Shown here: positions 36,317 through 44,300 of the stretch, in pieces
Numbering within the stretch: the stretch's first letter is position 1
Layout of the letters: the number at the start of each line of letters is the position of its first letter
Assembly (NCBI GenBank): GCA_964453435.1
Contig: CAYVQZ010000037.1
Location: 1 to 54,680 of the forward strand
Direction: 5' to 3'
Source: CAYVQZ01 sp964453435
Lineage (GTDB): Bacteria > Abyssobacteria > SURF-5
DNA length: 54,680 nucleotides
The notes under the pieces: model-generated
Databases searched by the model: none
What the model was told of the DNA's origin: nothing
The model's input: the letters and a program-made list of their open reading frames with translations, nothing else
Program-made: the position numbers and the translations under genes

Positions 36317-37546
36317 TCAATCGAGCTTTGAAAACGTATCTTCCGAAGGTTCGACATCAATGGGCGGTCCCACCAGTTTTCTGGCGGACGCCATGTCTTT
36401 AAATCCCGAGCCGGTGACGATGCAACACACCGTTTGGTCCCGGGAAATTTTTCCCGATTGCCGCAGCTTGCCGAGGGCGGCGATTGTGGCTGCGCTGGCG
36501 GGTTCGGCGAAGATGCCCGAGCTCCGCGCGAGCAGTCGTTCCGCAGCGAGCATGTCGTCGTCGGTCACGCTCAGCGCGGCGCCGCCGGTCTGTTTCACCG
36601 CAGGGATGGCGGTGTAGGCGTCGAACAGCACATCGTCGGCGATTGCGCCGGCGATGGTGTCGCCGACTTCCACGGGATTCTTGACGACGTGGGCCGGGTC
36701 CAGGTTCTTCTGTATCGCGTTCACCAACGGAGTGCAGACGGAGGACTGAACGCCGACCAGCGAGGGAATCCGCTCGCATTCCCCGATGGCCTTCAGTTCT
36801 TCGAAACCGCGCCACAGCGCTCCGAGCAATCCGCCTCCGCCGACGGGCGCCACAATCCAGTCGGGCAGGGCGGCGCTTTGCTCGAGCAGCTCATACGCGA
36901 TTGTCTTGGCGCCTTCGACCGAGTAGGGGTTGTACAGGCCCGCCGTGGAGAGCAAATACCAGCCCTTCTGCTCACACGTTGTGCTGACGAGGCTGAATAT
37001 TCGGCTCGACGACAGCGTGTTCACCCGGTAGAACGTTGCGCCGTACATCCTGGCCTGCACGAGCTTTTCCTCCGGCGCGTTATATGGCGTGAAGATGTTG
37101 CATTTGATACCCGCAATCGCCGAGTACGAGGCCGCCGCCGCCGCGACGTTGCCGGATGAGACAACCGCCACCGTGTTCGCGCCGGCCTCTCTCGCCTTCG
37201 AGATTCCGAAGGAAATCTGCCGGTCCTTGAAGGAGCCGGTCGGGTTAAGAGTTTCGTTTTTCAGAAACAGTTTGTCTATTCCGAATTGTTCTGCCAGGGC
37301 GGGCGATTCGGTGAGCGGAGTCCATCCTTCACCCTGTGAGCTTATCCATTTTTTCTCATCGAGAGGGAGCATCGCGAAATAGCGCCACATTGACCGCTGT
37401 TCCGGGCAAACGGGCAGGCGCTTGCCGGAAAGGTTCATCGCCACGACTGTGGGCGCATCGCATGTTGCGCACGTGAGGGCGCTGTGTGACGGGTCGAACA
37501 CTGCGAAGCAAACCGGGCATTTCAGAACGTGTTTTCTCGCTTTCAT
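36317..37546 (-). CDS. thrC: Threonine synthase-like PLP enzyme
   Basis: 409 residues. An N-terminal zinc ribbon (C10, C13, C26, C29) precedes a fold-type II PLP domain. The Schiff-base lysine is K107 in NPTGSFKDRQIS, and VVSSGNVAAAAASYSAIAGIKC and GGGGLLGALW are the other binding segments. This zinc-ribbon form is usually threonine synthase, which turns O-phosphohomoserine into threonine. Threonine or serine ammonia-lyases and cysteate synthase have similar sequences, and the ridA neighbour would suit a dehydratase. No other threonine gene is in the window. Confidence 0.82.
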   Translation of the reverse strand: MKARKHVLKCPVCFAVFDPSHSALTCATCDAPTVVAMNLSGKRLPVCPEQRSMWRYFAMLPLDEKKWISSQGEGWTPLTESPALAEQFGIDKLFLKNETLNPTGSFKDRQISFGISKAREAGANTVAVVSSGNVAAAAASYSAIAGIKCNIFTPYNAPEEKLVQARMYGATFYRVNTLSSSRIFSLVSTTCEQKGWYLLSTAGLYNPYSVEGAKTIAYELLEQSAALPDWIVAPVGGGGLLGALWRGFEELKAIGECERIPSLVGVQSSVCTPLVNAIQKNLDPAHVVKNPVEVGDTIAGAIADDVLFDAYTAIPAVKQTGGAALSVTDDDMLAAERLLARSSGIFAEPASAATIAALGKLRQSGKISRDQTVCCIVTGSGFKDMASARKLVGPPIDVEPSEDTFSKLD

Positions 37547-37685
37547 CGTCTCTCCGATATGACGTTGCGGAAATATTCTATCTTCCGCTGCGGCTCATCC
37601 TTGATGTAATTGAATCGATACCTGGCGCCGGGCGGACCGGCGCCGCAAAGCGAGCGGTTCCGGACAGGAGGGAGTCGTCCATTAG

Positions 37686-38678
37686 CTACAAATCAGATAC
37701 CAGTTCGTTTATAACGGTCGGCGAGAGTTCGAATTCGTCAATGATTGTGGGAGGCAGTGTTTCCGCCCTGCAATAGTCGGCAAGGGTGGCGAGAACTTTT
37801 TTGAGTTCTTCCGGTTCAAAGCCGATGTCTTCGGGGCGGAACAGCACTCCCAGTTCGAGCAACAGGTTCCTGACCCATTGCGGACGGTTCTTCTGAAGGC
37901 GCGACATGAGGAGAATGCCGAGCGAGACGAGCTCGCCATGGATAAAATGTTTTCCCGTCGCGTGTTCGGCGTTGTATGCGAAAAAATGTTCCGAACCCTC
38001 CTCCGGGCGGTAGTTTCCGAATTCGAGGCACAGGTCGTTCTCCGCCTCGAACAAATCGACGAGCGTCCGAATCCCTTCGGGGCTGACGGCTCGTATTTCG
38101 GCGGCGCGCCTCTCGAGTTCGCCGACCACGTCCTCACATGCCGCCGCAATGGCGGCGTCGTATTTCTCGCCGGTTTTCTTGTGGCCGAGCGCCCAATCGA
38201 ACGAGGCGGTGTGAATCGACAAAATATCGGCCGCGCCAGCCCTGTTCAGCCGCGGGGGCGCCGCCGATATCAGATTGAAATCGACCAGGAGGTTCTCGGC
38301 CTCCGCGTGGGCGATATTTTTGACTCGACCACCCTCGCGCACTGCGACCAGATGAGTGACGCATGCGTCGACCGAGACGATGGATGGGATAAGAATCAGG
38401 CGCGAGTTCCTTCGCCACGCAAGGTATTTGGCAAAATCCATGCACGAGCCGCCGCCTATTCCGACGGTCAAATCAAAATGAGGAAGCGAATCGGCGACAC
38501 GGTCGAGGTGCGACCTCTCCATACTTTCCACGAACGCGACATGCCGGGGTGTTGCGCTCAACCGCGACTCGACCAGCTTCCACGGCAAGTCCATCGTGGC
38601 GAATACGGTTTTGTCCGGCTCGAAGTCAAGCGTTTCGACGAGGTCGTTTCCGAATATCAACTCGGGATGTTCGCGCAT
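37686..38678 (-). CDS. Glycerol-1-phosphate dehydrogenase-like metal-dependent dehydrogenase
   Basis: 330 residues from the ATG at 38678. It belongs to the iron-alcohol-dehydrogenase/dehydroquinate-synthase superfamily. A NAD-binding GIGGGSCMDFAKYLAW motif lies near residues 75-92. Metal ligands are expected at the Asp in AGAADILS and the histidines of HATGKHFIHGELVSLG. This pattern resembles sn-glycerol-1-phosphate dehydrogenase and AraM, which make the archaeal-type lipid backbone or related sugars. It precedes the threonine synthase-like gene by 139 bp. Its promoter ends 7 nt before the ATG, so the message may be leaderless. Confidence 0.75.
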   Translation of the reverse strand: MREHPELIFGNDLVETLDFEPDKTVFATMDLPWKLVESRLSATPRHVAFVESMERSHLDRVADSLPHFDLTVGIGGGSCMDFAKYLAWRRNSRLILIPSIVSVDACVTHLVAVREGGRVKNIAHAEAENLLVDFNLISAAPPRLNRAGAADILSIHTASFDWALGHKKTGEKYDAAIAAACEDVVGELERRAAEIRAVSPEGIRTLVDLFEAENDLCLEFGNYRPEEGSEHFFAYNAEHATGKHFIHGELVSLGILLMSRLQKNRPQWVRNLLLELGVLFRPEDIGFEPEELKKVLATLADYCRAETLPPTIIDEFELSPTVINELVSDL

Positions 38679-38685
38679 GGACAGA

Positions 38686-38714
38686 AGTATACCATACGGA
38701 AGAGCCCTGTCCAA
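38686..38714 (-). promoter_or_regulatory. Sigma-70 promoter touching the start codon
   Basis: Minus-strand TTGGAC (38709-38714), 17-bp spacer, TATACT (38686-38691). The predicted transcription start falls at or within a base of the ATG at 38678. Confidence 0.5.
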
Positions 38715-38762
38715 ACCTCGCGCCCCGGAGGAAGAAGCGAACTGGGCGTTGAAGGAAGACCG

Positions 38763-38852
38763 TATGCGGCTTAAGGCGGCGGCTTGGAAGGGAAGCCAAA
38801 CTTTGACCGTTTGTCCCCGGTTTGGCTTCCCTTCCTGTTTCGTGGCCGCATA
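38763..38852. repeat. Long two-tier inverted repeat
   Basis: Outer arms tatgcggc/gccgcata (38763-38770, 38845-38852) and inner perfect 16-bp arms (38786-38801, 38820-38835) around an 18-nt loop. It lies between the cupin gene and the dehydrogenase promoter. No T-run follows on either strand, so it is more like a folded RNA or a small repeat element than a plain terminator. Confidence 0.6.
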
Positions 38853-38869
38853 GGGGGATAGAGGTTACA

Positions 38870-38898
38870 GCACGCTCTCTTCAATAGGAGAGCGTGCA
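38870..38898 (-). terminator. Hairpin spanning the cupin stop codon
   Basis: Perfect 10-bp arms (38870-38879, 38889-38898) with a 9-nt loop. The cupin stop codon at 38881-38883 lies in the loop, so the 3' end of the gene forms one arm. No T-run follows. Confidence 0.4.
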
Positions 38899-39267
38899 GG
38901 GAGAAGAGAGAACGAGGGCTTTTGTCTTTCCGTTATGGATGTTCCGCAATCTGTGCGCCGCCGTAGATTCCAGGTATATGCTGTCGCCTTCGCTGAGAAC
39001 GTAAGACATGCTGTTGACCAGCATCTCCAATTTGCCCTCGAGCACGTAAAACCATTTCTCACCCAGAAATATTTCCGTTTCTTCACAGAAACTCCGAGGG
39101 GCCATCGTCAGCATCTCGGCGTGCAAATCTTCCGCGCTCGTTCCTTCCGTAAGATTTTCAGTTTGCAGTTTCGCTGTGCGTCGTCTCTTCAAGCCCCGCT
39201 CCACAGGTTGGCTCCCGCGCCGACTTCGATATTCTTTTCGAGCCGGCGTCCGCTGACCTTCGGACAC
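38881..39267 (-). CDS. Cupin-domain protein, possibly frameshifted near the N-terminus
   Basis: 128 residues from a GTG at 39267 with GAGGAGAG about 11 nt upstream. Residues 45-128 form a single cupin: EIFLGEKWFYVLEGKLEML, then LSEGDSIYLESTAAHRLRNIHNGKTKALVL. Cupins of this kind often bind small ligands or act as regulator tails. Residues 8-30 are arginine-rich and unlike the rest. The +1 frame there reads LEKNIEVGAGANLWSG, which looks more protein-like, so two compensating indels are possible. No helix-turn-helix is seen. Confidence 0.65.
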   Translation of the reverse strand: MSEGQRTPARKEYRSRRGSQPVERGLKRRRTAKLQTENLTEGTSAEDLHAEMLTMAPRSFCEETEIFLGEKWFYVLEGKLEMLVNSMSYVLSEGDSIYLESTAAHRLRNIHNGKTKALVLSSPCTLSY

Positions 39268-39357
39268 GTTTATGCAGACTCTCCTCGTTCACGCATTTCT
39301 GTGCGAATACCGGAAACCGGATGAAACTAGTTCTTTGCGCATTGCGGGAAACGCCGG

Positions 39358-39711
39358 TTATTCCGTGTTCTGTTTCGCGGCCTCCAGAATCTTTTCTCCG
39401 GTGAGCTCGCCTCGAATAAGGGGGTAATTCAACGTGATAATGGAGCTTGGCAAAGCGCCTTCATATTCGGACGCAACCAAGAGAATCCTGGGGGCTGTAC
39501 CCAGTGCTTCTATCGCTCCAAGCAACGTGTGGACTTCCACGTTCGGATGACCCACATTCAATATCACGAGGTCATACCCGTTGTTCTCGACCAACCGCAG
39601 GAGTTCAAGCATCCCGTCACAGGTTTCAAGGCTCCACCCGTCGACCCGCAATTCTTCCTGAAGCCGTGGCGAAACAATGTCTTCCGCTTTCCAAGCAATG
39701 GCGTGACGCAT
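39358..39711 (-). CDS. Degenerate response-regulator receiver protein
   Basis: 117 residues with the receiver order: an acidic-poor N-terminus, YDLVILNVGHPN at the phosphorylation strand, APRILLVASEYEG, and ITLNYPLIRGE where KP is expected. The phosphorylatable Asp is Asn (N52) and the conserved Lys is Tyr, so it should not accept phosphate in the usual way. It has no output domain. It follows the sigma-54 activator gene on the same strand, beyond a 308-bp gap that holds a predicted sigma-54 promoter and two dyads. A role as a binding partner of the kinase or activator is possible but unproven. Confidence 0.65.
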   Translation of the reverse strand: MRHAIAWKAEDIVSPRLQEELRVDGWSLETCDGMLELLRLVENNGYDLVILNVGHPNVEVHTLLGAIEALGTAPRILLVASEYEGALPSSIITLNYPLIRGELTGEKILEAAKQNTE

Positions 39712-39768
39712 GGTAGGATTCTCGGATTTGACTTTTCCGGGTTATCCCGCGCATTGGGCGGAAAGAAG

Positions 39769-39783
39769 GCAATAAGGGCGCCG
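39769..39783 (-). promoter_or_regulatory. Candidate sigma-54 (-24/-12) promoter
   Basis: Minus strand CGGCGCC-CTTA-TTGCC, with GG (39782-39781) and GC (39770-39769) 10 nt apart as required. The -24 element differs from TGGCACG at three positions. The start near 39757 gives a leader of about 46 nt before the receiver-like gene. Confidence 0.45.
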
Positions 39784-39857
39784 ATATGCTGGAAAAAGCT
39801 TAAGCTATTGAAAACATTACATTTAGAGATATGCAGGCGAGCGGTTGCCGAGGCAGA

Positions 39858-39876
39858 GTGTCTTGATTGGAGACAC
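39858..39876. promoter_or_regulatory. Dyad operator candidate, site 1
   Basis: GTGTCT-N7-AGACAC dyad, centred about 110 bp upstream of the predicted sigma-54 start. It matches site 2 at 18 of 19 bases, including the non-palindromic TGATTG centre. Confidence 0.55.
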
Positions 39877-39961
39877 ATGAAGTGTCTTCATAACCCGAAG
39901 TTTAATCGTTGTATCACATTGGCAGCTATAGTGTTAGAGGCGTTTAGGAAGGTTTAGTCAC

Positions 39962-39982
39962 GGTGTCTTGATTGCAGACACC
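39962..39982. promoter_or_regulatory. Dyad operator candidate, site 2
   Basis: GGTGTCT-N7-AGACACC dyad, 105 bp from site 1 and about 215 bp upstream of the predicted sigma-54 start. Confidence 0.55.
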
Positions 39983-40019
39983 CATGGTGGCACAATCATT
40001 GGCCTTCCGTCTCCCGCGT

Positions 40020-41375
40020 TCAGGAGTCGGAATATTTCTTCAGCAAATTATAGAGTCGGGCCCGGCTGATTCCCAGCACCCGTGCTGTCTCTTTCTTGTT
40101 GCCTTTTTTAGCAGCCAGAACCTGCAAAACATGTTCCTTTTCGAGTTCCGAAAGGGTCTTGCCCTCGAGGCCGAGCATGGCGCCGGCGGGCTGCCCGCGA
40201 TCAGAGCGGAACTCGATGAAACCGGCCGGCTCGAGTGTTTCGGAGGAAGAGAGGAAAAAGCTGCGCTCGATAACGTTGGCCAGCTCTCGCACATTTCCGG
40301 GCCAGTGATAGCTTTTGAGCAATTCCTTTTGTTCACGCTTGAGACGCTTTTGTGTTCCTTTCGATTGGTTGAGGGTGGACAAGAAATGTTCTGCAAGCAG
40401 AGGAATATCGTCTTTCCTCTCCCGCAAGGTCGGGACCTTGAAATGTAATACCTCAAGCCGGTAGAAGAGGTCTTCCCGGAATCTTCCTTCGGTGATGGCC
40501 GCTCGCAAGTTGCGGTTTGTCGAGGCAATAATGCGGGCATTCACATGAATCTCTTTGGAGGCGCCCAGCCTGCGCAATTTGTTCGTTTCCACAAACCGGA
40601 GCAGAGCCACCTGGTTGGCGGGGGTCATTTCGCCGATCTCGTCGATCAGAAGGGTGCCCCCATGCGCGATTTCAAGCAGACCCTGCCTGCTGTCCACTGC
40701 GGTGGTGAATGCGCCCCTTTCGTGCCCGAACAATTCATTGGCGAGGAGCGTTTCGGGAAAGGCTCCGCAATCCAAAATAACGAACGGGGATTTTGAGCGG
40801 GGACTCAGGCGATGGATTTCTCTGGCCACCAGTTCTTTTCCGACCCCGCTCTCGCCCCCGAGCAAAACGGGACAATCGGCCGCCGCAGCCTGAGCGATGA
40901 ACGCCCGGATTTCCAAGGCCTTTGCGCTTGTCCCGATGAGTTCGCCGGTACAGGTGAGTCGTTTCAACTCTCTTTCCATAGCTATTGTGTGCTGGCGAAG
41001 CTGTTTCTTTTCGTACGCTTTCTCGACAAGGATTCTCAACTCCTCGAATCTGCACGGCTTGCTCAGGTAGTCATAGGCGCCGAGCTTCATCGCTTCGATT
41101 GCGGTGTCGACCGTGGCGACTCCGGTCAGGATAATCACTTCAACGGATGGATGAGCTTCTTTCAGTTTCGCCAGGAGTTCGATGCCGTCCATGCCTGGCA
41201 TGCGTATGTCCACCAGGGCGACATCGACGAGGTTCTCGCGGGCGATCGCGATCGCCCCCTCGCCCGTTCCCGCCTCGAGAGTATCGAATCCCTTTCGTCT
41301 CAAGCGCTCACTGAGTCCCGTTCGGAAAGCTTCCTGGTCGTCAACAACCAGCAATCTGATTGGTTCATGAGGCAT
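40020..41375 (-). CDS. NtrC-family sigma-54 response regulator with GAFTTA loop
   Basis: 451 residues in three domains. The receiver (1-120) has D12/D13, phospho-acceptor D56, T84 and K106. The AAA+ domain (about 145-375) has Walker A GGESGVGKE, Walker B TLLIDEIGE and arginine segments RFREDLFYRL. A Fis-type helix-turn-helix lies at about 428-445 (KKETARVLGISRARLYNLL). The sigma-54 contact loop reads GAFTTA (221-226) in place of the near-universal GAFTGA. It overlaps the kinase gene by 11 bp and should be its cognate regulator. The likely target is the adjacent 39769 promoter, an inference from position. Confidence 0.92.
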   Translation of the reverse strand: MPHEPIRLLVVDDQEAFRTGLSERLRRKGFDTLEAGTGEGAIAIARENLVDVALVDIRMPGMDGIELLAKLKEAHPSVEVIILTGVATVDTAIEAMKLGAYDYLSKPCRFEELRILVEKAYEKKQLRQHTIAMERELKRLTCTGELIGTSAKALEIRAFIAQAAAADCPVLLGGESGVGKELVAREIHRLSPRSKSPFVILDCGAFPETLLANELFGHERGAFTTAVDSRQGLLEIAHGGTLLIDEIGEMTPANQVALLRFVETNKLRRLGASKEIHVNARIIASTNRNLRAAITEGRFREDLFYRLEVLHFKVPTLRERKDDIPLLAEHFLSTLNQSKGTQKRLKREQKELLKSYHWPGNVRELANVIERSFFLSSSETLEPAGFIEFRSDRGQPAGAMLGLEGKTLSELEKEHVLQVLAAKKGNKKETARVLGISRARLYNLLKKYSDS

Positions 41376-44300
41376 GACTCAACATTCCCTTCGAGTTGTC
41401 TCCGGATTTCAACGTGATAACGAAACGCGCGCCATGGCCCGGCACGCTCTCGACATGCAGCGTGCCATTGATCTGGCTGATGATGTAATAACTTATTGAC
41501 AATCCTAATCCCGTTCCCTCGCCCTCGGCCCGTGTCGTGAAGAACGGGTCGAATATCCGCTCTCGTATCTCCGGCGGTATCCCGGGACCGGAATCTTTGA
41601 ACTCGATATGAATGTTCCTGTTGTGGTCCTGTCGGGTGGCGACGGTTATCAGCCCGCCGCAGTCGATTGCCTTCACCGCATTGTTCAACAGATTCACGAA
41701 AACCTGCTGCAGCCGGTTCGGGTCGCCGTGAAACAGAGGCAGCCGTTCGTCGAGGTCAAGCTCTATTCGCGGCTTCTTCGGTGTCAGGCGGATAATCAAA
41801 TCGGCCGTTTTTCTGACCAGTTCATTTATGTCGATAGAATCATCGGAGTTTCGCTGACTTCGGCTGAACGACAGCAGGCTGTTTGTGACGGACTGACATT
41901 TTTGAACTTGGTCTTCGACTATGCCGAAATATTTCTGCAGCCGGGACAGAAAATCCGCGCTCAGCTTCGGTTGCTCTTCGTCCACAATGTCGTTCATCAA
42001 CTCGGTCTGCACCCGAAGCGTCGCAATGGGATTGTTGATTTCGTGGGCCACGCCCGCAGCCAATTCTCCGATTGCGGCCAGTTTGCCCGACTGTTGAAGC
42101 TGAAATTGCATTGCCTTTCGTTGCGTGACGTCGCGAATGACGGCCACTTCGAGCCGTTGTCCTTTCTCGAAAAAAAACCCCAACCGCATCTCTGCTTCGA
42201 ATGTGGAGCCGTCCTTCCTGATCGCCGTGAATTCCACTATTCCGTCGATTGACTCGGCCCTGCGGAGCTTCTCGCGGATTTGATTCAGGACGGGGAGGCT
42301 TTGCGGGGCGAAATATTTTAGCGTCTCGGTTCCGATTACCTCATCGGTGCTCTCATAGCCGAACAGAGAAGCCAGGGCGCTGTTGCCATATTCGAGTCTT
42401 TGTTTTTCGGAGGTGACGGCGATTCCATCGAGTGAAGTCTCCAGTATGGACTGCAGATGCGCCTCCCGGCGCGACAACTCGGAATACAGGTTCGCGTTTT
42501 CCATTGCCACCGCCACCTGATTGGCCACCGCGGCCACCAGTTCGAGGTCCTCCGGCTCGTACGGATTCCCCGGCTTCCTCGCGACAGTCAGAGTGCCGAG
42601 CAGTTTCCCCTTGGCTATCAGGGGAGCGATTATCAGACCTTTGTATTCCAGATTCGACACATATGAGCGCCTGCCTAACAGTGGGTGTTCCTGCATATCA
42701 TTCGTAACCAGGGGCTTTCGAGTCTTTATAACATATCCGTGCAGCCCCTCATCCCACTGCATCTCGTCGGTTGCATCGAGAAAATGCTTCGGGAAGCCGC
42801 GTGATGCCTGGTGGAGCAAGACACGCCGTGACTCATCGAACGAATAAACGCAGACTGCATCGGATTTGGTGATGCGGGGAACCATTTCGAGTGTCAAATC
42901 GATCACCACGTCCAAATCCAGGCTTTCGTTGGTCGTTCGGGCCAGTTCGTACAGAGCCGTGAGCCTCTCGTTGCGTTTTCGTATCATTTCATCTTGTTTC
43001 TTCCGATATGTCACATCGTGCGCCAGGCCGAGAAACGTCCGCGCGTTTCCGTCTTCATCCCAAAAAATGACCCCGCTCTGTTCGATATGCAGGGCTTCCC
43101 CTGACCGCGACAGAATGCGAAGCGGAAAATGGGGCATGCGGTCTTTGTTGAGGACCATATCACGCAGCCTTCCCGCCGCCCTCTCGAAATCGTCGGGATG
43201 AATGATGTGTGAAACATGGAGTTTTCCCATGTCTTCCGGGCCGTAACCGGTGGCTTCCAGCGCGTACTTGTTGGCGTCGGTTATCAGCCATGTCTGCAAG
43301 TCCATGGTATAGAATATATCCGGCGCCTCCCAGAACATATTGCGATATCGTTCTTCCGACTCTCGAAGGGCGTCTTCCGCCCTTCTGCGATTCGTGATGT
43401 CGCGGTCCACGCCCCTGTATCCCGTCAGGGAGCCCCTTTCATCGAAAATCGGCAGACCGCTGGTCTCGAACACCACGTGTCGCCCGTCTTTGTGGATGCA
43501 GATGTTCTCCAAATTGGTGAATTCTTTGGCAGACCTCGTGACATCCTCGAAGAGGCTGCGAATCCGGTTCGCCTCGCCATGAGGCATGTGGTGGTCGAAT
43601 GGTGTTTTGCCGATGAGTTCCTCGGGATCGTATCCGAGAAGTTCTTTCACTTTGGGGCTGGCGTAGGTGTACCGGCCTTCGCAATCAACCTCCCACAACC
43701 AGTCGCTGGTCAACTCCACGAGCGAACGGAACCTCTGCTCACTCTCTTTCAGGGCTTCTTCCGCTCGTTTGCGGTCGGTAACGTCTATAACATTGACTAT
43801 TAACGCCGGACGCCGCTCGTATTCGATCCGGGCCCCAAACGTTTGTATCCAGCGGAGTTGGCCCGCCTTGGTTATTCCGCGAAACTGGTATTGCTCCGGA
43901 GGGAAGTCACCGGGAATGCGGCGCTTTATGACCTCATGAACAGCCTCTCTGTCATCAGGATGAGCAAGGTCAACGAGCGACATTCCCGCAAGGTCTTTCA
44001 ATTCAAATTCTGATAATTCCGCAAGGCGCTTGTTCGCGAACTTGATCATGCCGTTTTGCACAACGCAGATGGCAGTGAGCGAAGACTCGACCAGTGTCCG
44101 GTAGCGCTCCTCGGATTCCTTCAATGCTTCCTCTATTCGCTTTCGTTCCGTAATGTCGCGCAGAACGTTTACGACGGCTCTCTCGGCGCCGGGCCAACGG
44201 ATTGGGTCCGCATTTGCTTCAAGCCATCGTGTCAGCCCGTTTTTGTGAATGGCGCGGTACTGGAAGCTTCGCATCTGCTCGCCGGTTCGCACTCTCAACA

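Larger units (their letters stand above)
39712..40019. other. Regulatory intergenic region upstream of the degenerate receiver
   Basis: 308 bp between the stop of the sigma-54 activator gene and the start of the receiver-like gene. It contains the sigma-54 promoter candidate and both dyads listed separately. No small gene was accepted. Confidence 0.55.

Noticed and set aside
39984..40001. TGGCAC-like sequence on the plus strand resembling a sigma-54 -24 element
   Set aside because: The GG to GC spacing is 11 nt, not 10, and no plus-strand gene follows.
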